This document shows, piece after piece, positions 17,801 to 25,330 of a stretch of DNA of 37,258 nt (its first letter is position 1; each line of letters starts with the position of its first letter). Source of the stretch: an uncultured Saprospiraceae bacterium (GTDB lineage Bacteria > Bacteroidota > Bacteroidia > Chitinophagales > Saprospiraceae); NCBI GenBank assembly GCA_937924145.1, contig CALDTJ010000085.1, forward strand, positions 1 through 37,258, given 5' to 3'. The notes below the pieces were generated by a model that ran no database searches, was not told where the DNA came from, and worked only from the letters and a program-made list of their open reading frames with translations. A program made the translations under genes and the position numbers.

Positions 17801-18924
17801 TCTCTATCCACTAAGATTTCTCCCCAATCCGCATTCATCATCAATCGAGCAGCTAAATTGACTCGATTTCCGACAACCGCATATTGACAACGCTCATCTC
17901 CGCCAACGATTCCTGCATAAGCCACCCCAGAAGTAATTCCAACTCTATAGCGTAAATCTGTCTTTTTCTTCAATCGACTAGCCGCCTCTTGTACAGCAGT
18001 AACTAGCTCTAAGGCACGCTCAGCATTGTTTTCAAAACTAGTTGGCGCACCAAAAAAGCCGACCATGACCCCTCCTTTATCTCCAAAATCTACTTCTTTA
18101 AAATAGCCAGAGAAGTTATAAAACTCATTCACCACTGTACTTACAAATTTATTAAGCACTTTGTGATTATTAGCTCCTTCAAAGGAAATAAACACGGTAA
18201 TAACAGATCGGAATTCGCCTTGTTGATTAAATTTAATAACAGAATCTAGCAAGAAACTACGTGCGACTTCAACCGATAATAGCTTTTCAGCTACCTTAGG
18301 GTAAGTAATATTTTTTCCTGGTCCAAAATCTTTGACTAATTTAAAAAAGCCCTCACTTTCTAGGGTAAAATGTCCATTAGAACTGGCTAATTCATTGTGC
18401 AAGTTATTCGCAACAATAATTTCCTGTTCATTGGCATAATGCTCACTCTGAGCACAAGTATCAATGCCATCACCTCTAAAGTAAAAGGATTTGTGCAATT
18501 TCTCACCAACAATCCCCCACTCTACTTTACCACAAGCCAAACCAATCTTAATACGGATATCGAAAGCACCATACCGAGTTTCCCAACTTTCTTTTTCATC
18601 AAATAAATCTCTTAATGCTTGTGCGGTGAGGATGACTTCCCAAGGGTGGCGAACTTCATCTTTAGGAAAAATAGCAGTGAAGGCATCTCCTGCAAAATAG
18701 GGAATAAATCCATTTTTGCGGTAGACTAAACTAACCATTGGTTCGAAGACCTTATTAAGAATGATTGATAATTCTTCTGCCCCTTCGTTACCTCGTTCCA
18801 TTAGTGTCTCTGTCAAAGGTGTAAACCCCGACAGGTCAATAAACATCGTATAAGCATTAAAATAGCCGTGGCTTTTTTCTTGCTCAAATTGATGTTGTAC
18901 AAAATATGGAATTAAGTTTTTCAA
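14881..18924 (-). CDS. Soluble adenylyl cyclase-like protein: tandem class III cyclase domains, AAA ATPase, TPR
   Basis: A 1347-residue protein. Cyclase domain C1 (about 24-205) has both metal-binding aspartates, Asp30 in FIDLSGFT and Asp80 in FAGDAF. Domain C2 (about 238-405) lacks them but has Lys283 in DKGG and the transition-state residues Asn356 and Arg360 in NRVNLAARL. An ATPase domain follows, with Walker A GEAGIGKS (449-456) and a likely Walker B IVIELEDGHW near 600. TPR repeats run from about 850 to 1330. This is the domain order of mammalian ADCY10, and many bacteria have relatives. It should make cAMP, possibly sensing a ligand through the ATPase/TPR part. The only upstream start is TTG at 18924-18922: an in-frame TAA lies ten codons further up, and Met27 would cut into the first cyclase strand. 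No signal peptide or membrane segment is seen. Confidence 0.88.
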   Translation of the reverse strand: MKNLIPYFVQHQFEQEKSHGYFNAYTMFIDLSGFTPLTETLMERGNEGAEELSIILNKVFEPMVSLVYRKNGFIPYFAGDAFTAIFPKDEVRHPWEVILTAQALRDLFDEKESWETRYGAFDIRIKIGLACGKVEWGIVGEKLHKSFYFRGDGIDTCAQSEHYANEQEIIVANNLHNELASSNGHFTLESEGFFKLVKDFGPGKNITYPKVAEKLLSVEVARSFLLDSVIKFNQQGEFRSVITVFISFEGANNHKVLNKFVSTVVNEFYNFSGYFKEVDFGDKGGVMVGFFGAPTSFENNAERALELVTAVQEAASRLKKKTDLRYRVGITSGVAYAGIVGGDERCQYAVVGNRVNLAARLMMNADWGEILVDREIQKSRNFQFKHKGDISYKGIMRDVPTYVLKGRNVSEEPVYSGKIVGRDVELKALKNFSKKVFKEKKLGLAYIYGEAGIGKSRISFELRKYFQKKGIASWFSCQADQILRKPFNPFVFFLKNYFEQSPENSKIDNRTAFERRFQWLLNDISRIKHEEANEVYLEISRTRSILAAQIDIRYSDSLWEQLDAKGRYQNILIAIITIFKAEALIRPIVIELEDGHWFDDNSMELLKAMVRQLKDFPIYILATSRYKDDGTKPLLIPADLIKENNITQVNFDLKFLQPEPLRAFVVNRLKGDIDKEFFELLVRSTNGNPFYAEQILEYFSESQLLELEDGIWHIRDKSIKVSSSINSVLMARIDRLSSLVKETVKAAAVIGREFELPVLTEVMRSQHLFEEDDVTTSLDILKEQIKTAEQGQIWRAINELRYIFKHSLLREAVYEMQLRTRLRELHFLIAKAIEKVYADKLEEKYLDLSFHYEHADAIDKHNEYTRKAADYARKNFQNKQALFLYDKLIKNLKGTPNGAVERVRALLKKAAILELIGEWDECEKILKKTIKLSPEFDNQIRAGQAHNSYGNLLMLKGQYDNARVHLEKAIQFFEQVDDQYGVFKVFGNLGNLYFRQGQYKKAEEYFIKSIHISKRNDYTAENAQIVANLGLTYMNEGNYEEGIRWQQSQLEVCKKAKDKQGMATLYTNMGIVYFEQGAYDAALTCYTEGLALSQELGNKQLTAIATGCIGSVYERKGDYEQAMHHFEKDLELVEELGDKQGIAITLGLIGDLHTVKGEFDKAIQFLERQLALCRELSYKKGIAKAVNTLGDIYFYKDQFEISVNYYDLAIEVTRQINNRLVLGSSLIEKGKPLVAQGKIEEAKVAQEEALAIATELGNPDLLFDARILGARVAYSEGKMASATEILEELLNQEKNQKEQADIYYELYKVATDKEMYRKQALNLYQKLYSETPQFLFRKRMQQLILRK

Positions 18925-19416
18925 GGGTGTAAAAAATTTTCTCGTATGGTTGTGTTAGTAAATATTCAAATTTTAAAAAGTACTTTTTTGAATGTAAATA
19001 CCACTTATATAGATAACAAGCGATATCAGCAAAATAAATTTACTTTTTTAACAAAATGAAATTTTATTTTAACCCGACTTATTAAGTACGAAATTTACAA
19101 ATAATTATGGAATGTATAGGTAGTTTTTTCGCAGAATAAACATAGAGAAATTATTGCTATTTGTTTATTTGGGGTTACTTAAAAAACGTATTAGAGAAAA
19201 CTAACTGAAAAATAGGTCTAAAAATTTTGCACAAAGTGTTAATTTTAAAAGAAATATACTTGGTGAATTTATCATTTATTAATTGACTACCAGTTACTTC
19301 TCTTCAAAAGAACGTCTTAAATTTGCAAACGGTTCAATGAAATATTTTCCCTATTTCACCCCTACTATTACAAGTTTTTTCTAATTTTAACAGATCATTT
19401 CATTTAATCAAAAAAT
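18925..19416. other. Divergent intergenic region, AT-rich
   Basis: About 490 bases between the cyclase gene (minus) and a small membrane protein gene (plus). No reading frame, RNA or clear repeat was found. Promoters for both genes must lie here, but no box pair matched TTTG/TAnnTTTG well. Confidence 0.5.
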
Positions 19417-19935
19417 ATGTCATCTCTTAAAGATAATTTCGACGAAAAAAAGAATGCAATAGGCAAAGCCTATGACGATAAGAAAAAAGAACTCAAAGAG
19501 GATATTGCTGAGACTAAAACCAACATCAGCAAAGGGGTAGAAACAGGCAAAAAAGCAGTTAGTAGCTTTTTTAGAAAATTGATGTGGTCTGTTTTAATAT
19601 TGGGTGTATTGGCAGGCATTGGTTACCTCATATTTGCCAATATGAACTATAGCGTTGGTAGTCGAGCTGGCGAATTGATCAAAATTTCTGAAAAAGGGGT
19701 AGTTTTTAAAACCTATGAGGGACAAGTTAGTCTCGGAGGTCTAACGATGACAGGCAACGGTACAGATGCAAATATTGGAAATGTTTGGGAATTTTCTGTA
19801 ACGGACAAAGCCGTTTTTGAAAAAATGGATCAGATGAGAGGTAAAAAAGTGATTCTAACTTATAAAGAAAAATATCGAGCATTGCCTTGGCGTGGAGACA
19901 CAAAATATCTTGTGACAGATGTACAGGCGAATTAG
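19417..19935 (+). CDS. Small membrane-anchored protein of unknown function
   Basis: A 172-residue protein. Residues 1-50 are highly charged and helical (DEKKNAIGKAYDDKKKEL), probably a coiled coil. One membrane helix lies at about 55-75 (LMWSVLILGVLAGIGYLIFA). A soluble domain (about 76-172) begins YSVGSRAGELIKISEKGVVFKTYEG and reads like a small beta-barrel, with a repeated hydrophobic/glycine strand pattern. Topology is likely N-in. Similar Bacteroidota proteins exist, but the function is not known. A terminator follows 23 bp after the stop. Confidence 0.7.
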   Translation: MSSLKDNFDEKKNAIGKAYDDKKKELKEDIAETKTNISKGVETGKKAVSSFFRKLMWSVLILGVLAGIGYLIFANMNYSVGSRAGELIKISEKGVVFKTYEGQVSLGGLTMTGNGTDANIGNVWEFSVTDKAVFEKMDQMRGKKVILTYKEKYRALPWRGDTKYLVTDVQAN

Positions 19936-19958
19936 TAAAATCTAGTTTTAGCACTGTT

Positions 19959-19993
19959 AAAAGTCCAATTTTCACAAAAATTGGACTTTTTTT
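19959..19993 (+). terminator. Rho-independent terminator
   Basis: The 14-bp stem AAAAGTCCAATTTT (19959-19972) pairs perfectly with 19977-19990 around a 4-base loop, and T's continue to 19993. It ends transcription of the small membrane protein gene. Confidence 0.93.
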
Positions 19994-20000
19994 GTATATT

Positions 20001-20041
20001 TACCCCGATATTCTAGTTTCAAAAACTACAATTACGGGGTA
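20001..20041 (+). promoter_or_regulatory. Stem-loop abutting the start codon of the AAA/DUF4143 gene
   Basis: TACCCCG (20001-20007) pairs with CGGGGTA (20035-20041), and an inner TAGTTT/AAACTA helix is possible within the loop. The right arm ends one base before the ATG at 20042, so the hairpin would cover the translation start region. It is the only GC-rich patch between the terminator and the gene. Confidence 0.5.
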
Positions 20042-21205
20042 ATGAAATATTATTTAAAAAGGAGTTACGAAGAAAAAATAATAAAACTAGCCAGTTTTTT
20101 TCCTGCGGTAGCAGTTGTTGGCCCTAGACAAGTTGGGAAAACTTCAATTGTCAAAGCAATTAGAAATCAATTAAATACGCCGAGTATTTATTTAGATTTA
20201 GAGAACCCAGATGACTTAGCCAAGTTAAATAATCCTTCTTTATTCTTAGATCCATTAGCTGACCATACGGTAATATTGGATGAAGTTCAAAAAGTTCCTA
20301 CTCTATTTCCTATTCTACGAGGTATTATTGACAAAGATAGAAAAGCAGGTAGGTTCATTCTTCTTGGCTCTGCATCTCCCGACTTAATTAGAGATAGCTC
20401 AGAATCTTTAGCAGGAAGAATAGCTTACCTAGAATTACGTCCATTCACTTTTGAAGAAATAAAAAATACGTCTAATTTAAGAACCCATTGGCATAGAGGA
20501 GGATATCCAGAATCTTTACTTGCCCCAGATGATGAATTTTCTGGTTTGTGGCGAAAAAATTTTATAAGTACCTATCTTGAAAGAGATTTACCATTATTGG
20601 GGTTGAAAGCAGATCCTGTAATGACTAGAAGGTTATGGCAAATGACTGCCCATTTATCTAGTCAATTGCTAAATATGAATAGTTTAGGTAACTCCTTAGG
20701 GATTCATGGTTCTACTGTAAGAAGTTATTTAGATTTCATGGAATCTGCTTATTTAATACGAAGATTACCACCTTTTCATACTAGTATCAAAAAGAGATTA
20801 GTTAAGAGGCCAAAAATTTACTTACGAGATACTGGAATTTTACATCAATTACTAGATATTCATTCATTTATAGACCTAAGTGGACATCCAATAATTGGTG
20901 CATCTTGGGAAAATTATGTCATTGAACAAATAGCAGCTATTTTACCAGATTGGGCAGACTTATATTTTTATAGAACTCATGATGGAACAGAGGCAGATTT
21001 AGTTATTACTAAGAGTGGTATTCCAGAAATTTTAGTAGAAATTAAATATTCGACTACACCAAAACCTTCAAAAGGGTTTTATATAGCCAAAGCAGATTTG
21101 AATACCAATAAGCAATATGTTATTTGTCCTGTTGAAGAAGATTACCCTCTGAATGAAACAGTACAAGTAATTAGTTATAAGAATATTGCTACAATTTTTG
21201 AATAG
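20042..21205 (+). CDS. AAA ATPase with C-terminal DUF4143 domain
   Basis: A 387-residue protein. The N-terminal AAA_14 domain has Walker A GPRQVGKT (27-34), Walker B VILDEVQ (about 77-83, Asp80-Glu81) and a sensor-like GSASP (109-113). The C-terminal DUF4143 domain (about 200-345) ends in the signature EADLVI ... ILVEIKYS, which resembles the Glu/Asp...(E)xK core of PD-(D/E)xK nucleases. Proteins of this family are scattered by horizontal transfer, and their biochemical role is not established. The gene stands alone between two terminators, which fits a mobile 'moron'-like cassette. Its base composition is slightly richer in AT than its neighbours, though this was not measured. Confidence 0.9.
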   Translation: MKYYLKRSYEEKIIKLASFFPAVAVVGPRQVGKTSIVKAIRNQLNTPSIYLDLENPDDLAKLNNPSLFLDPLADHTVILDEVQKVPTLFPILRGIIDKDRKAGRFILLGSASPDLIRDSSESLAGRIAYLELRPFTFEEIKNTSNLRTHWHRGGYPESLLAPDDEFSGLWRKNFISTYLERDLPLLGLKADPVMTRRLWQMTAHLSSQLLNMNSLGNSLGIHGSTVRSYLDFMESAYLIRRLPPFHTSIKKRLVKRPKIYLRDTGILHQLLDIHSFIDLSGHPIIGASWENYVIEQIAAILPDWADLYFYRTHDGTEADLVITKSGIPEILVEIKYSTTPKPSKGFYIAKADLNTNKQYVICPVEEDYPLNETVQVISYKNIATIFE

Positions 21206-21213
21206 CAATCAAC

Positions 21214-21250
21214 AAAAAAGCCCATCTAGGTAATCCAGATGAGCTTTTTT
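21214..21250. terminator. Bidirectional rho-independent terminator
   Basis: AAAAAAGC and GCTTTTTT plus CATCT/AGATG form a stem with a single mismatch and a 9-base loop. T-runs flank it on both strands. It separates the convergent DUF4143 gene and lysS. Confidence 0.88.
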
Positions 21251-21270
21251 GTTAAATTAAAAGGTTTATA

Positions 21271-23019
21271 TTACTCTTCTCCTTCTTCCTTCTGCTGTGT
21301 CACCTCAGGTTTCATTTGTGGAAAGAATAACACCTCTTGAATAGAACTCTGATTGGTCAACATCATTGTCAAACGATCAATTCCAATTCCTAAACCAGAA
21401 GTTGGAGGCATACCATATTCTAACGAGCGCAAGAAATCTTCATCTAAAACCATCGCCTCATCATCACCTCTTGCCGCTAATTTTAATTGATCCTCAAAAC
21501 GTTCTCTTTGATCAATTGGATCATTTAATTCCGAATAAGCATTCGCAATTTCTTTTCCATTGACAAATAATTCAAAACGCTCCACTAAGCCCTCTTCGGT
21601 TCTATGTTTTTTAGCCAAAGGCGTCATTTCGATTGGATAATCGGTAATATAGGTAGGTTGAATTAAATGGTCTTCAACTTTAGCACCGAAGATTTCATCT
21701 ACTAATTTACCTTTCCCCATTGACTTATCCGTTTCGATATGCAATTGCTTACAAATCGCTCTCAGACCATCTTCATCCATTTTGGAAACATCAATTCCTG
21801 TATATTCTTTGATAGAATCATACATACTTAATCGACGATAAGGCGGCGTAAAATCAATTGTATTCTCACCAACTTGAGCGACCACCGTTCCATTCACTTC
21901 ATTTGCGATATAAGCAATACAGTTCTCTACCATTTCCATCATCCAAATGTAGTCCTTATAAGCTACATAGATTTCCATGGAGGTAAATTCTGGATTATGC
22001 GTACGGTCCATTCCTTCGTTACGGAACATCTTTCCGATTTCATAAACCCCATCAAATCCACCAACAATCAATCGCTTTAAATACAATTCATTGGCAATAC
22101 GCATATACAATGGCATATCCAATGAATTGTGATGCGTATTAAAAGGTCTTGCTGCTGCACCACCATGAATTGGTTGCAAAATCGGCGTTTCCACCTCTAA
22201 CCAACCTTTTTCATCAAAGAAAGTCCGCATCGACTTAATGACTTTTGAACGCTTAAGGAAAATTTCCTTCACCGATGGATTGACCGTTAAATCGACGTAA
22301 CGCTGTCGGTATCTCAATTCTGGATCAGTAAATGCATCGTGTACATTTCCTTCTTTATCTACTTTTACAACAGGTAAAGGCTTAAGAGATTTACTCAAGA
22401 AGTTCAACTCTTGCACATGCACAGAAACTTCCCCCGTTTGAGAAGAGAATAAATAGCCTTTTACACCGATATAGTCACCAATGTGTAATTGCTTGACTAA
22501 TTTATTCGTTCGGTCTTTCTCTTCGTCAGTCTCCCCTATTGCACCTTTTTTGATGTATAATTGCATCCGTCCTTCTGAGTCTTGCAACTTAGCAAAAGGC
22601 CCTCGCTGTCCCATAAATCGACCTGCAATATGTACCTCTGGAAAAACTTCTGGTCGATAGTCGCCTAATGCAGCTACTCTCAAACCACCAACAAACTCTT
22701 CTAAAGTAGTAGCTGAATGAGTCACACCTGCATCAAATTCAATCGCATCTGTCAATCCTAAATCTGCCTCCAATAAAGCAGCATATTTAAATTTATTTTT
22801 TGTCAAAATCTCAGCTGCCTGTTTGGCTTTTACTGTTCCAATCCCTTTTAATTTTTCAATTTCTTTTACCAAATTGGCAAAAAAGTCAACTGAAGTAAAT
22901 TCAGTTGTTTTAAAATTAACTTTTACAGCCTCCGCAGGGAAAGGGTTAATACCTAAATCCTTGATTTTCTGCAAGGAGTCCCGTCTGACCAACTCCTGTT
23001 CGCTTAGATTATTTGACAT
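21271..23019 (-). CDS. lysS: Lysyl-tRNA synthetase, class II, with N-terminal insertion
   Basis: A 582-residue protein. It has the anticodon-binding OB fold (starting [12 protein letters not shown] near 129), then class II motif 2 ([15 protein letters not shown]) and motif 3 ([11 protein letters not shown]). [17 protein letters not shown] and [11 protein letters not shown] are typical LysRS blocks. It charges tRNA-Lys. The usual bacterial enzyme is about 500 residues. Here roughly 65-70 extra residues sit between the N-terminal helix (KVNFKTTEF, 33-41) and the OB fold, including [16 protein letters not shown] (57-72), which looks like a helix-hairpin-helix element. A MITE-like palindrome lies 54 bp upstream of the start. 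Confidence 0.96.
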   Translation of the reverse strand: MSNNLSEQELVRRDSLQKIKDLGINPFPAEAVKVNFKTTEFTSVDFFANLVKEIEKLKGIGTVKAKQAAEILTKNKFKYAALLEADLGLTDAIEFDAGVTHSATTLEEFVGGLRVAALGDYRPEVFPEVHIAGRFMGQRGPFAKLQDSEGRMQLYIKKGAIGETDEEKDRTNKLVKQLHIGDYIGVKGYLFSSQTGEVSVHVQELNFLSKSLKPLPVVKVDKEGNVHDAFTDPELRYRQRYVDLTVNPSVKEIFLKRSKVIKSMRTFFDEKGWLEVETPILQPIHGGAAARPFNTHHNSLDMPLYMRIANELYLKRLIVGGFDGVYEIGKMFRNEGMDRTHNPEFTSMEIYVAYKDYIWMMEMVENCIAYIANEVNGTVVAQVGENTIDFTPPYRRLSMYDSIKEYTGIDVSKMDEDGLRAICKQLHIETDKSMGKGKLVDEIFGAKVEDHLIQPTYITDYPIEMTPLAKKHRTEEGLVERFELFVNGKEIANAYSELNDPIDQRERFEDQLKLAARGDDEAMVLDEDFLRSLEYGMPPTSGLGIGIDRLTMMLTNQSSIQEVLFFPQMKPEVTQQKEEGEE

Positions 23020-23036
23020 TTTTATAGATTAGTAAC

Positions 23037-23052
23037 CCAGACTCTAGTCTGG
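23037..23052. repeat. Short REP-like palindrome (GACTNNAGTC core)
   Basis: CCAGACT, two bases, AGTCTGG. It lies 17 bp upstream of the lysS start and 20 bp from MITE copy A. It shares the core GACT-NN-AGTC with the palindrome at 23241. Confidence 0.7.
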
Positions 23053-23072
23053 AAATTTTATATACATGTTTG

Positions 23073-23211
23073 GTAACTATTCAGCGACAAAACTAATTAG
23101 ACTTTATTTTACCATTCAGATATTTAAGTGCATTTAAGTCGTGTTCTAAATGAACTTAAATATCTAAATGGTAGAAAGAATGAGTGGTAAATCTAGTTGG
23201 TGAATAGTTAC
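23073..23211 (+). mobile_element. MITE-like palindromic element, copy A
   Basis: 139 bp with perfect 11-bp terminal inverted repeats (GTAACTATTCA ... TGAATAGTTAC). Inside is a 62-bp near-perfect hairpin (23111-23172: 26-base arms with two mismatches and a 10-base loop). The flanks CATGTTTG (23065-23072) and CATATTTA (23212-23219) agree at 6 of 8 positions, consistent with an old 8-bp target duplication. It is non-coding and about 94% identical to the reverse complement of copy B at 34217-34356. GTAA termini with 8-bp duplications recall the IS66 family, so it may be a non-autonomous derivative; no transposase of that type is in the window. Confidence 0.85.
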
Positions 23212-23240
23212 CATATTTAATTTAGTAGCGTTTAGTTAAT

Positions 23241-23256
23241 ACGGACTAAAGTCCGT
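23241..23256. repeat. Short REP-like palindrome (GACTNNAGTC core)
   Basis: ACGGACT, two bases, AGTCCGT, located 29 bp beyond MITE copy A. Together with 23037-23052 it brackets that element. Confidence 0.7.
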
Positions 23257-23662
23257 GTTACTCATAAAGTCCGCAAAAATAGCGGTATTTAGAAAAACTA
23301 ACGAAAGAATCAAAAAGTTTCTTTGTTTTAGAAAAGGGATTACCTGAAATTTTACCTTAAAAAGGATATTCTTAAAAAATCTATTGAGAAATCAAGCATT
23401 TTACTGGACTTTCTTATCATTATGCAATAAATTGATTTTAAAAGAGGCAATAAGCAAATCCCACATTCTGTTTATCTCTTCATTACCACTCCTATTTATT
23501 ACCTATCGCAATCAAAAAATCTAACTTATTTCTTGTTTTCCCTAAGAAGTAGCATTGCTGCTTAACACACACTTTTGGTGATTATTTATCTTTTGTGTTC
23601 CCACTAATACAAAAGGTTTTTACGCCAAAAACTATTAGAACATATCCAAAATTATTACACTT

Positions 23663-24100
23663 ATGAGATTCGTATTATTGCTCGTAATAGCCTGCCTTTG
23701 CAGTGCTTTCACTCCTACCAATGAACTTAGAAAAGGGGTCATGATCGTAGAATTTGACCACTTAAAAGCCGACAATGGTATCGTCGAAGTTTCCCTTTAT
23801 AATAATGATCAAAATTTCTTAGAAGCTGGCGGTTCTTCTTTCAAAAAAAGACAGAAAGTAGTCAATGGGAAGGTCAGAATTGTTTTTGACAATATTCCTT
23901 ATGGCGATTATGCTGCTGTTTCTTACCATGATATTAATGAAAATAGGGAGATTGATCGGAATTTTATAGGTATCCCAAAAGAGCCTGTCGCTGTTTCTCG
24001 ATTAACCGAAAAAAGATATGCAAAACCTCGTTTCAAAGAGGCTAAAATAGATTTTAGTCAACCTGAGCTGTTGGTTAAAATGGTTTTTGTGAAGTATTAG
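23663..24100 (+). CDS. DUF2141 domain-containing exported protein
   Basis: A 145-residue protein with a signal peptide (MRFVLLLVIACLCSAFT, about 1-17). The DUF2141 signature follows: GIVEVSLYNNDQNFL, IPYGDYAAVSYHDINENREIDRNFIGIPKEP. Family members are small periplasmic or extracellular beta-proteins of unknown function, frequent in Bacteroidota and Proteobacteria; the D-x-N-x-N-x-x-x-D segment looks like a Ca2+-binding loop. The length is normal. It has a long, otherwise empty upstream region of about 400 bp and a 219-bp downstream spacer, so it is probably monocistronic. Confidence 0.85.
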   Translation: MRFVLLLVIACLCSAFTPTNELRKGVMIVEFDHLKADNGIVEVSLYNNDQNFLEAGGSSFKKRQKVVNGKVRIVFDNIPYGDYAAVSYHDINENREIDRNFIGIPKEPVAVSRLTEKRYAKPRFKEAKIDFSQPELLVKMVFVKY

Positions 24101-24255
24101 CAGTTGATTGAATAGGGTGATTGTTTTCTATAATCACTCTATTTATATCATCCCTTCTTTACTTTTTTAAAATAATATGCTATACGTTTCGTTTGGAGTA
24201 TTGGAAAAGTATTGTTCTTATTTTTGTGCAATACACTTATCAGATATTTTGAAAA

Positions 24256-24277
24256 CCCGCCTGCCGGACGGGCAGGT
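24256..24277. repeat. GC-rich hairpin in AT-rich spacer
   Basis: CCTGCC (24260-24265) and GGCAGG (24271-24276) pair around GGACG; an alternative pairing is CCCG/CGGG. The ~75% GC composition contrasts sharply with the surroundings. It lies 43 bp before the Gfo/Idh/MocA gene and looks like a dispersed Bacteroidota REP palindrome rather than a terminator, as it lacks a T-run. Confidence 0.6.
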
Positions 24278-24319
24278 ATCCAATAAGTATCCACAACTGC
24301 ATTAAACGAAATAACAACT

Positions 24320-25321
24320 ATGGTCAAAATAGGCTTGCTAGGTGTCGGTCACCTAGGAAAGATACATTTAAAATGCCTGCAAACAATTGAACAAGTAAAC
24401 GTCACAGGTTTCTATGACCCTGATGACCAAGCAGCAAGAAAAGTACTATCCGAATATCCATCCATTAAAAGATTCCAACAATACGAAGATTTACTTGCAG
24501 CATCAGATGCTGTAGATATTGTCACACCAACTACGACTCATTTCGAATTAGCAGCAAAAGCAATCAAAAAAGGTAAACACGTTTTTATAGAAAAACCACT
24601 TACCCATACATTAGAAGAGGCAAAAATACTGGTAAAATTAGCACAAACTTATGGTATAAAAGCACAAATCGGCTACGTTGAGCGATTCAATCCCGCCTTC
24701 TTATCTATCAAAGATATTCCCTTAAATCCATTATTTATTGAGGCACACCGTTTAGCAATGTTTAATCCGAGAGGAACCGATGTTTCGGTTGTTTTAGATT
24801 TGATGGTACACGATTTAGATTTGGTGCTGAGTATCGTCAAAGCACCTTTAACATCCGTGCATGCAAGTGGCGTTTCAGTGGTGAGTAGTTCTCCCGATAT
24901 TGCCAATGCACGACTAGAATTTTCCAATGGAGCAGTCGCAAATTTGACCGCAAGTAGAATTTCTATGAAACAGATGCGTAAATTGCGGCTTTTTCAAAAA
25001 GATGCTTACATCAGTTTAGATTTATTAGACAAACAAGCGCAAGTGATTCAGTTATTTGGCGAAGACCAAAAAAATAAACTGACTAACGGTAATTTATTAT
25101 CATTAGAAACAGACGAAGGCAAAAAATATATCAATATTGAACAACCTGCTACGGAATCTATCAATGCTATTCAGATGGAATTAACGACTTTTGCACAGTC
25201 CATTATGGAAAATACTCGACCTGTCGTAACGATAGAAGAAGGTTATCAAACGTTGGTCGTTGCCCATCAGATTATAAAGAAAATTGAAGAACGAAAAGCA
25301 GCAGTAAGTTCTCTTTTATAA
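24320..25321 (+). CDS. Gfo/Idh/MocA family NAD(P)-dependent oxidoreductase
   Basis: A 333-residue protein. The N-terminal Rossmann fold has GLLGVGHLGKIH (residues 5-16), an acidic residue after strand 2 (FYDPDD), and the family motif EKPLTHTLEEA (Glu91-Lys92-Pro93). The C-terminal domain has VVLDLMVHDLDLVL (Asp160, His164), the usual substrate/catalytic segment. Members oxidise or reduce sugars and sugar nucleotides. It is the first gene of a tight unit with a lipoprotein (9 bp later) and a polyprenyl-phosphate sugar transferase, so a role in making an envelope or extracellular polysaccharide precursor is likely. The exact sugar is not evident. Confidence 0.9.
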   Translation: MVKIGLLGVGHLGKIHLKCLQTIEQVNVTGFYDPDDQAARKVLSEYPSIKRFQQYEDLLAASDAVDIVTPTTTHFELAAKAIKKGKHVFIEKPLTHTLEEAKILVKLAQTYGIKAQIGYVERFNPAFLSIKDIPLNPLFIEAHRLAMFNPRGTDVSVVLDLMVHDLDLVLSIVKAPLTSVHASGVSVVSSSPDIANARLEFSNGAVANLTASRISMKQMRKLRLFQKDAYISLDLLDKQAQVIQLFGEDQKNKLTNGNLLSLETDEGKKYINIEQPATESINAIQMELTTFAQSIMENTRPVVTIEEGYQTLVVAHQIIKKIEERKAAVSSLL

Positions 25322-25330
25322 AATTTAGAG

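Larger units (their letters stand above)
23020..23662. other. 643-bp intergenic region rich in palindromes
   Basis: This region separates lysS (minus) from the DUF2141 gene (plus). It holds, in order, the CCAGACT hairpin (23037-23052), MITE-like copy A (23073-23211), the ACGGAC hairpin (23241-23256), and about 400 bases of plain AT-rich DNA in which nothing was recognised. Confidence 0.7.

Noticed and set aside
20042-21205. Toxin-antitoxin or phage defence role for the AAA/DUF4143 gene
   Set aside because: No antitoxin-like partner, nuclease or defence gene adjoins it; the family is often mobile but that alone does not support a defence call.
23073-23211. T-box or other tRNA-sensing leader of lysS
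   Set aside because: No T-box core sequence is visible, the element is a symmetrical palindrome with terminal inverted repeats, and the copy upstream of thrS is in the opposite orientation with a target duplication.
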